The translations under genes and the position numbers were made by a program. The notes beneath the pieces were generated by a model. That model did not search any database, was not told the origin of the DNA, and worked only from the letters and a program-made list of their open reading frames with translations. Shown piece by piece: positions 14,246 to 19,953 of a stretch of DNA of 19,953 bases. The stretch is from NCBI GenBank assembly GCA_002438505.1, contig DJPI01000051.1:1-19953 (forward strand), in the 5' to 3' direction. This DNA comes from Ruminococcaceae bacterium UBA6416 (GTDB lineage Bacteria; Bacillota; Clostridia; Oscillospirales; Acutalibacteraceae). Position 1 is the first letter of the stretch. Every line of letters starts with the position of its first letter.

Positions 14246-14947
14246 TCAGCGGTTAAAAGCAATGCGGACAAAAAGACGCTTGAGAAGATATCTGCGCCAG
14301 AGAAGCTTCTGATGAAACGAGGTTTCTCCTCCGGTGACGTTGCCGCCGTGGATTCTGTAATAAATCAGCGGCTCGTCAACAAAAGCAACCTTGCCGTATT
14401 TTTCACCCATAAGCCCTATCCATTGGTCATGCATCGGAACATAACGCGGAATGGGCATAATTTTTTTGAGCAGACTTTTGTCAAACGCCATGCAGCAGCC
14501 CATGTATGAGTTTTTAACAATGTTTTTAAAGAAGCCCTTTTTGCTGCCGCGTGTTTTAAAAAACGAGTAGTCTGTGATATTGAGGTTTTCGTCCGTAACA
14601 TAGGCGTTATGAAGAACAAGGGTTGCTCCGCTTTCAAACGCTTCCGTCACCCGCTTAACCTTGTTCGGAAGCCAGACATCGTCCTGGTCGCAGAGGAAGA
14701 TTTTGTCCCCCTTGCAATAGCGGATTGCGTTAACAAAGTTTTGAACAACGCCGCGGCCTTTTCCCTCAACATAAACAATGCGCGGATCTTCCGCCGCAAG
14801 CGCGCGGACTATTTTTTCGGTTGCGCCGCCGGGCTTGTCATCGGAAACAATTATTTCATCGCCGGCGGAAAGCTGCGGCAAAATCGAGCGCAGCTGTTCT
14901 TCAATATATTTTTCGCCCTTATAGGCGGCAAGTGCAACGGAAATCAT
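14246..14947 (-). CDS. Family 2 glycosyltransferase
   Basis: This 233-residue protein is a compact GT2 enzyme. It opens ISVALAAYKGEKYIEEQLRSIL, has DEIIVSDD (35-37 region), then IFLCDQDDVWLPNKV with CDQDD at 86-90 as metal/nucleotide site. MHDQWIGLMGEKYG and the closing PLIYYRIHGGNVTG match the LPS rhamnosyl/galactosyl transferase subgroup. It should act on a nucleotide-sugar donor and lipid-linked acceptor on the inner membrane face. As first gene of the minus-strand operon it has a promoter at 14977-15005 and a GGGGTGAG ribosome site (14951-14958). With the second GT2, the glycerophosphotransferase and the exporter it suggests a surface glycopolymer carrying glycerol-phosphate. Confidence 0.9.
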   Translation of the reverse strand: MISVALAAYKGEKYIEEQLRSILPQLSAGDEIIVSDDKPGGATEKIVRALAAEDPRIVYVEGKGRGVVQNFVNAIRYCKGDKIFLCDQDDVWLPNKVKRVTEAFESGATLVLHNAYVTDENLNITDYSFFKTRGSKKGFFKNIVKNSYMGCCMAFDKSLLKKIMPIPRYVPMHDQWIGLMGEKYGKVAFVDEPLIYYRIHGGNVTGGETSFHQKLLWRRYLLKRLFVRIAFNR

Positions 14948-14976
14948 CGTCTCACCCCAAACTTAATATTGTATTC

Positions 14977-15005
14977 AGTATAACACTTATTGGGCAAATT
15001 TACAA
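14977..15005 (-). promoter_or_regulatory. Promoter of the glycopolymer operon
   Basis: On the minus strand TTGTAA (15000-15005) and TATACT (14977-14982) are spaced by 17 bases, giving a leader of about 22 bases. The intergenic DNA further upstream (15006-15128) contains no gene. It has one small inverted repeat, GTTGAA (15032-15037) and TTCAAC (15044-15049), which could be an operator or nothing. Confidence 0.65.
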
Positions 15006-15128
15006 CGGGTTATTTGTAAACAGCAATTTTGGTTGAAATGTTATTCAACTATTTGTTCCGTTTTGTCGATTTCCACAAACCGGGAATGAAAAAATTAGGC
15101 ACTTTTATCATTTTTAATTCTTTTTCTC

Positions 15129-15157
15129 TTGACAATCACACATCACGGTGATATAGT
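15129..15157 (+). promoter_or_regulatory. Promoter of the marR-ABC operon
   Basis: TTGACA (15129-15134), a 17-base spacer and TATAGT (15152-15157) are near consensus. The start falls near 15164, inside the first operator-like palindrome. The spacer holds another palindrome, ATCAC-G-GTGAT (15142-15152). Confidence 0.8.
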
Positions 15158-15191
15158 TAACACCGTTAAGTAAAAATTTAACAGTGTTAAC
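15156..15191. promoter_or_regulatory. Tandem MarR operator-like palindromes
   Basis: TTAAC-ACC-GTTAA (15157-15169) and TTAAC-AGT-GTTAA (15178-15190) are two 13-bp palindromes whose centres lie 21 bases apart, two helical turns. Together they form a larger inverted repeat with 14-base arms and one mismatch. The first overlaps the -10 and the start site, so a bound dimer would block transcription. MarR proteins commonly repress their own operons through such sites (family knowledge). Confidence 0.75.
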
Positions 15192-15220
15192 TACTTTTTT
15201 TGGCGAAGGGAGGAAAAAGC

Positions 15221-15703
15221 ATGAACAAAAGCGACCTTCTCAACAGCATTGTTTCAACCTTTGCAATGATCAACCGTGCGGACGCTTTCCAGTCTATTCA
15301 AAAAAAGCTGAAGGGGGAAAATGTTCTTCTTGCAAGGCTTTGTGAAATCGGCGGAAAAAGCACCCCCGGTGCGCTTGCGGATTTTCTTGACGTCACCGCC
15401 GCAAGAGTCACAGCCATCATTCACGCGCTTGAAAACAAGAACCTTGTTGAACGCCTTTCAAACGGCACAGACAAAAGAACGGTTATTGTTCAAATCACCG
15501 AAAAGGGAAAAGCGGTTGTTGAGGGAATCAGAACCGAGGCACTCCATCAGTCAGAGTTTTTGATGGAAAAAATCGGTGAAAGCGATACTCATGAATTTCT
15601 GCGCATTATGAATAAGATTATAGAGATTGAAGCCGGAAGCGGAAAAAAGGATAAAGCCAACGCTCCGCAAACCGGGAAAGAAGAGGTGAACAAAGTTGAA
15701 TAA
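15221..15703 (+). CDS. MarR-family transcriptional regulator
   Basis: This 160-residue protein has the MarR layout. An N-terminal dimerisation helix is followed by a winged helix-turn-helix (about 35-95). The turn is STPGALADFLDVTAARVTAIIHALENKNLV with TAARVTAII as recognition helix, and the wing is GTDKRTVIVQIT. A C-terminal helix (about 95-140) returns to the dimer. The charged tail after about 143 looks disordered. MarR dimers usually repress and release DNA when they bind small phenolic or antibiotic-like ligands. Two palindromes at the promoter are probable autoregulatory sites. The ATG at 15221 is preceded by GGGAGG (15208-15213); a TTG at 15200 would add seven residues but has no ribosome site. 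The stop overlaps the next gene by 8 bases, so the regulator heads an operon with an ABC transporter. Confidence 0.9.
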   Translation: MNKSDLLNSIVSTFAMINRADAFQSIQKKLKGENVLLARLCEIGGKSTPGALADFLDVTAARVTAIIHALENKNLVERLSNGTDKRTVIVQITEKGKAVVEGIRTEALHQSEFLMEKIGESDTHEFLRIMNKIIEIEAGSGKKDKANAPQTGKEEVNKVE

Positions 15704-18353
15704 AAAAACAAAAGGTTTTCTCTGTCTGCTCCTTTCGCTCTGCGTCTTGTTTTCCTCCTGCGCCCCCTGCCTTGCCGCAGTGAGCTATCCGCAGGGAGTC
15801 ACAAACGAGAGCGCAGAAAAGGCCGCCGAAGGCACAGACAGACTCATTGAAACGGCTGTTTCATCGTTTGAAAACAAAAAGCTTTCCGCGCTCGTTACCG
15901 AAAAGCTTTTTGAAAGCGCAACGCTTTCAAAGCTGCTGTGCTCGGTTTATTCCTCCCTTTGGGAGAGCCGTGACACGCTTTCAAAGCTAGGAATTGACGT
16001 CACCCCGGCTGGCGTTGCAAAATATCTTTCAGATTATCCGACTGTTCAGGCTCCGCTTTCAAAGGCGCTTGACTGGTCTGAGGATGACCTCAAAAACGCA
16101 AAATGGAATGTCTATGACAAGTATGACTTTGCCTCGGCCGTTGCCGCAATGCTCGCTCCGTTCAACGATGTGCTTTACACCGTTCTCTGCGGCGGAACAT
16201 TCAAGGTCGGCGTTATCCGCATAAACGGCTCAAGGGGCTATGAAACGGGTCTTGTTTCAATGCTTGAGGCGCTCGGCTGCACGTGGCACGAAAGGCCGGG
16301 AACATTTTACGCCCAGGCCGACGGAAACAAAAATTCAATGGTTTGGGACATCACGCTCTCCGTTTTTTCCGCCCTTGAGGACATTCTTGCTCGCCCGGCA
16401 ATGAAGCTGAGTGAAATGCTCCCGAACCTTGCATACTATATTAAAGACGGCGGACTTGAAAACTCCGTTAACGAGCTGCTCAAGCCGTTCTCTCTGCATA
16501 TCGGAAACCTTGTTTCCCTTTTTTCGGGTTCTCAGATGCTCTCGCTTTTAATGTTCATTCAGGATCCGAAGAAATACACAACGAACTTCAGCGAAAACAT
16601 CAACACCGTCCTTTCGGACATGACCGCTGAAAGCGACATCAGGCTTGCCGATATTGACCTTGATGCGCTCAAGGCCTGCGGAACCCAAAGCGGTTCAAAA
16701 ATTACGGCGAACATCGGAGAGAGCTTCACCCTCACGGCCGAATGGCTCATTGACACACTCAAGCTCAACACGGATAAAATCAAAGAGCTTTTGAGCGAAA
16801 ACAGCGACATGAAGTCCGTTCTTCCGGCGCTCCAAAATCTCCTCAAAAAGGACACGGGAGAAATCTTCAAAATGCTTGTCACTCTCCTCACAAGCGAAAA
16901 GGGCGAGGAAGTTGACTATGAATGGACTCAGAAGGACTTCACCAAAAAAGAGGTTCAGTACACGCAGAACCTCGGCAGGGATAAGTACCAACGCGTCCTT
17001 GACGGAATTGACAACGTAATCAGCGAGTTCATGACGGAATTCGGCGATGGAAAGAGCCTTAAAACAACGCTGAGAAACACTATTTATTCCGGTGAGATTA
17101 TTGCAAAGCTTTCAAAAACGCTTTACACCGCCCTTTCAGACAAAAAGCTCTCCGAGGGCATGACAATGCTCGGCATCGGGGTAAGCCCGGACGCGGTTGC
17201 CTCTCATTTGAGAAAGGCCGGTTATTACTCCGCCGCCTCATATCTTTCCGGAGCGGGAAGCTGGAAAAACATCAGCGAAAAAGGCTTTGCCGCCTGCTTC
17301 AAAAGCGGAAGCAGAAATTACTTTGAAGGTGCGATGACAGCCGTCCTCATGCCGCTTGAGTCTTTACTTGAATGCTTTTTTGCAAACGGAACGCTGACCG
17401 TTCTTGACGCGGTAAAAATTCCGGGAACGAACGGATATAACAGCGCGGTGATTCCCATTCTTGAGGCGCTCGGCTGTCCGGAAAAGAACATCCTGACCTT
17501 TAAGCAGTATTCAAAGTGCAAGGGCAGTGACAAAATCATCGGCGCAATTCTTGAACCCGTGCTTGACCTTGTTGACAAAATCTGCAAAAAGCCCGTCTAC
17601 ACACTGACGGAAATTATGCCAAACCTCATATACTTTGTTTCAAACGGTTCGCTCTTCCAGTGCATTGACAATCTGACAAAGCCGGTTCTTGACCTTCTTG
17701 ACTCGTTCGGCGTGAGTGCTTCCTCGCTCGGCCTTGATTTTGAAAAAATCAAAAAGACGGATATTCTCAAAAAGGTTTCCTCAATGATTCCGAAAATGGC
17801 TAAGGACACAATTAAGCTCAAAGCCCCCGACCTCAAATCCATCGGCTCAATGGGTGAGCTTGTTAAAACCCAAAGCAAGCGCACTTACGCCGGAAAAGCC
17901 GCAACGGTCTATGCCGTTCAAAGCGACCAGACCGCCGTTCTCATCACGATTCTGCGCTATATCATTGGCGCAACAAAGGAGCCGGAAAACAGCAAGGTCA
18001 TCAGCACAATGATGACCCCCAAGGACGGCGAGGGAGACAATATGTTCGCCCAGTATTCCTCCGGAATCGGCGACCAGATGGCCACCCAGACAACGGACGA
18101 AACGATTGAATGGCTCTATAAGCTCTTCTTCCACGAAAGGGCGGTTTCAACAACCACCGCTCAGTATGTCTATGACAAAGAGATTATTTATCACAGCGAA
18201 AAGAAACAGAACAAAGCGGTCATTGCTTCTCCGGTAATCATTGTTCTTGTAGCGCTCATTATTCTTGCAATATTCAAGCGCGACAGAATTGAAGCATATT
18301 TTGAAAAGCGGAAAACAAAAAAGGCCGAGAAAAAAGCAGCTAAGGAGGCGTAA
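15696..18353 (+). CDS. Large membrane-anchored extracytoplasmic protein with an internal duplication; function unknown
   Basis: This 885-residue protein is not one I recognise. It begins with an export signal (KKTKGFLCLLLSLCVLFSSC). The cysteine could be a lipobox (FSSC), or signal peptidase could cut after CLAA. Residues about 50-275 and 450-675 are related copies 399 residues apart. Shared marks are an MLAPFND/VLMPLES segment, a GTF/GTL turn, GxxGYxxxxVxxLEALGC (LEALGC at 190-195 and 589-594), PxxxLxExxPNLxYxxxxGxL and LxKP. A single helix at about 841-860 is followed by a Lys-rich tail of 25 residues, so most of the protein lies outside the membrane. The TTG at 15696 follows AGGTG and overlaps the marR stop, which explains why no ATG is found before the signal peptide. 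The ABC transporter follows after 3 bases, suggesting a partner protein. Confidence 0.8.
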   Translation: MNKKTKGFLCLLLSLCVLFSSCAPCLAAVSYPQGVTNESAEKAAEGTDRLIETAVSSFENKKLSALVTEKLFESATLSKLLCSVYSSLWESRDTLSKLGIDVTPAGVAKYLSDYPTVQAPLSKALDWSEDDLKNAKWNVYDKYDFASAVAAMLAPFNDVLYTVLCGGTFKVGVIRINGSRGYETGLVSMLEALGCTWHERPGTFYAQADGNKNSMVWDITLSVFSALEDILARPAMKLSEMLPNLAYYIKDGGLENSVNELLKPFSLHIGNLVSLFSGSQMLSLLMFIQDPKKYTTNFSENINTVLSDMTAESDIRLADIDLDALKACGTQSGSKITANIGESFTLTAEWLIDTLKLNTDKIKELLSENSDMKSVLPALQNLLKKDTGEIFKMLVTLLTSEKGEEVDYEWTQKDFTKKEVQYTQNLGRDKYQRVLDGIDNVISEFMTEFGDGKSLKTTLRNTIYSGEIIAKLSKTLYTALSDKKLSEGMTMLGIGVSPDAVASHLRKAGYYSAASYLSGAGSWKNISEKGFAACFKSGSRNYFEGAMTAVLMPLESLLECFFANGTLTVLDAVKIPGTNGYNSAVIPILEALGCPEKNILTFKQYSKCKGSDKIIGAILEPVLDLVDKICKKPVYTLTEIMPNLIYFVSNGSLFQCIDNLTKPVLDLLDSFGVSASSLGLDFEKIKKTDILKKVSSMIPKMAKDTIKLKAPDLKSIGSMGELVKTQSKRTYAGKAATVYAVQSDQTAVLITILRYIIGATKEPENSKVISTMMTPKDGEGDNMFAQYSSGIGDQMATQTTDETIEWLYKLFFHERAVSTTTAQYVYDKEIIYHSEKKQNKAVIASPVIIVLVALIILAIFKRDRIEAYFEKRKTKKAEKKAAKEA

Positions 18354-18356
18354 GAA

Positions 18357-19953
18357 ATGCTGGCACTCAAAAACATTGTCAAAGATTATGTTACGGGCGA
18401 CACCACCGTCCGCGCAATGAAAAACATCAGCATTAATTTCAGAGAGAACGAGTTTGTTGCAATCCTTGGCCCGTCGGGCTGCGGAAAAACAACAATGCTC
18501 AACATCATCGGCGGTCTTGACCGCTATACAAGCGGCGACCTTGTTATCAACGGAAAGTCAACAAAAACCTTCACCGATGGCGACTGGGATACCTACAGAA
18601 ACCATTCGATAGGCTTTGTTTTCCAAAGCTATAACCTCATCACTCACCAGACCGTTCTTGCAAACGTCGAGCTTGCGCTAACCCTCTCCGGCGTTTCAAA
18701 AAAGGGAAGGCGCGAAAAGGCCATTGAGGCGCTCAAAAAGGTCGGCCTTGAAAAGCAGATCTATAAACTCCCGACCCAGATGTCCGGCGGACAGATGCAG
18801 CGCGTTGCAATAGCCCGCGCCCTCATCAATAACCCTGACATTATCCTTGCGGACGAACCGACCGGCGCGCTGGACAGTGAAACAAGCGTTCAAATCATGG
18901 AGCTGCTCAAAGAGGTTGCAAAGGATAAGCTTGTCATCATGGTTACCCACAACCCGGAGCTTGCGCTCCAGTATGCAACAAGAGTTGTCCGCTGCCTTGA
19001 CGGCAGTATTATTGACGACTCCAACCCCTTTGTTCCGACCGAAGAGGATTTCAAAATCGAAAAAGAAAAGGCTGAAGAAGAAAAGAAAAAGGGCAAAAAG
19101 CCCTCAATGTCAATGGCAACCGCCTTCACCCTTTCTCTGCGCAATCTTGTCACAAAGCGGACAAGGACAATTTTGACCGCCGTTGCCGGAAGTATCGGTA
19201 TCATCGGTATTGCCCTTGTTCTTGCGCTTTCAAACGGTATTAACGGCTACATTGCAAAAATAGAAAGTGACGCGCTTTTACTGTTCCCGATGTCGGTTGA
19301 AAAAGAAGCAGTCAACACCGACAGCCTTCTTCAAACTGCTCTCGGACTTAATCCGCTGCTTGGCGTTGACCACGACAAGGACGCGGTTTATGTTAACACA
19401 TCGTTCAACACGATGATCAACACCTTTGTTGCTCAGTCTAACTCAAACAACCTTCAAAGCTTCAAAAAGTACATTGACGAAAACCGAAGCACGTTTGACG
19501 AATACTGCAACGACGTTCAGTTCAATTACACAACAAAGCTCAACATCTATCGTGTTCAGGACGGCGAAAACCCCGTTCAGGTTAACCCGAGCACCCTCCT
19601 CGATAACCTCAATATGCAGTCAATTTCAAGCCTTGAAGGCTTTGTTGATATCGACAGCTACACCAACCTTTGGAAGCAGCTTGTCGGAGATAACGAAACA
19701 ATCGGAGACTATTACGACGTAATTTACGGCCGCCTTCCGCAGGATTACAACGAAGTTGTTGTAATCGTTGACGGAAACAACGAAGTTACCGAGCTTATGG
19801 CATACGCACTCGGACTCAAGGATCAAAGCCAGTTCACCGCAAACCTTATGAACGCCCTTTCCGGCGGAGATAAGCTTGAAAGCGGCGAAGCGGAAAAAAT
19901 CTCCTATGATGACATCCTCGGTCTTCAGTTCAAGATGCTCACAAACAGCGACC
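18357..19953 (+). CDS. ABC transporter with fused ATPase and FtsX/MacB-like permease, 3' end outside window
   Basis: The frame is open from the ATG at 18357 to the window edge (532 codons seen). The ATPase half has Walker A GPSGCGKTT (38-46), Q-loop FVFQSYNL, signature MSGGQ (142-146), Walker B ILADE (D166, E167) and VTHNPE. It belongs to the MacB/LolD/FtsE branch. A charged linker rich in Lys and Glu (about 225-250) leads to SLRNLVTKRTRTILTAVAGSIGIIGIALVLALSNGI, the first membrane helix (about 270-292) of an FtsX-like permease. A long extracytoplasmic region follows and has not ended at the edge. Such fusions drive mechanical work or export of peptides, drugs or lipoproteins rather than import. 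It starts 3 bases after the duplicated surface protein, within a TAAGGAGGCG site, in the MarR-controlled operon. Confidence 0.9.
   Translation, partial: MLALKNIVKDYVTGDTTVRAMKNISINFRENEFVAILGPSGCGKTTMLNIIGGLDRYTSGDLVINGKSTKTFTDGDWDTYRNHSIGFVFQSYNLITHQTVLANVELALTLSGVSKKGRREKAIEALKKVGLEKQIYKLPTQMSGGQMQRVAIARALINNPDIILADEPTGALDSETSVQIMELLKEVAKDKLVIMVTHNPELALQYATRVVRCLDGSIIDDSNPFVPTEEDFKIEKEKAEEEKKKGKKPSMSMATAFTLSLRNLVTKRTRTILTAVAGSIGIIGIALVLALSNGINGYIAKIESDALLLFPMSVEKEAVNTDSLLQTALGLNPLLGVDHDKDAVYVNTSFNTMINTFVAQSNSNNLQSFKKYIDENRSTFDEYCNDVQFNYTTKLNIYRVQDGENPVQVNPSTLLDNLNMQSISSLEGFVDIDSYTNLWKQLVGDNETIGDYYDVIYGRLPQDYNEVVVIVDGNNEVTELMAYALGLKDQSQFTANLMNALSGGDKLESGEAEKISYDDILGLQFKMLTNSD

Noticed and set aside
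1..19953. CRISPR array
   Set aside because: No regularly spaced direct repeats were seen anywhere in the window, and no cas-like genes are present.

Overview
The window looks like chromosome of a Gram-positive Clostridia-type Firmicute, perhaps a gut Oscillospiraceae-like lineage (inference). The reasons are the strong AGGAGG-type ribosome sites, near-consensus TTGACA/TATAAT promoters, DnaD- and DnaC/DnaI-type replication proteins, a TagGH-like wall-polymer exporter, and a GH3 enzyme with reversed domain order. Most of the window shares one moderate-GC codon style. The stretch from about 5,121 to 8,280 is visibly richer in A+T and looks acquired.

Layout. (1) 1-20: 5' end of a tRNA on the minus strand, with its promoter at 58-86. 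(2) 237-5079, plus strand: a MATE exporter, a GH3 glycosidase and an alpha/beta-hydrolase esterase, with one consensus promoter upstream and a strong terminator at 5084-5120. (3) 5121-8312: an accessory island with an AbiEi/AbiEii pair, whose toxin gene is frameshifted near its 3' end, and a DUF4143-type AAA ATPase. The ATPase promoter sits between two 40-bp imperfect palindromes. The island abuts the 3' end of a tRNA-Thr(CGU) gene (8313-8388, minus). (4) 14947 down to 8534, minus strand: two GT2 glycosyltransferases, a CDP-glycerol glycerophosphotransferase-like protein, an ABC-2 permease, its ATPase, a DnaD-domain protein and a DnaC/DnaI-like helicase loader. There is a promoter before the first gene and a second, internal one before the permease. 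(5) 15129 to the right edge, plus strand: a MarR regulator with two palindromic operator-like sites at its own promoter, an 885-residue membrane-anchored extracytoplasmic protein built from an internal duplication, and an ABC transporter with fused ATPase and permease that runs off the window.

How the parts work together. The left operon could hydrolyse glycosides and esters in the cytoplasm, with MATE exporting a product or toxic aglycone (inference). The minus-strand operon fits synthesis and export of a glycerol-phosphate-containing surface glycopolymer, with two replication-initiation genes at its tail. The right operon fits a MarR-controlled export or stress system whose large duplicated surface protein is probably the transporter's partner. 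That protein, which I do not recognise as a named family, is the best candidate for something undescribed. The most notable local structures are the paired palindromes upstream of the ATPase and the one-base lesion in the AbiEii toxin.
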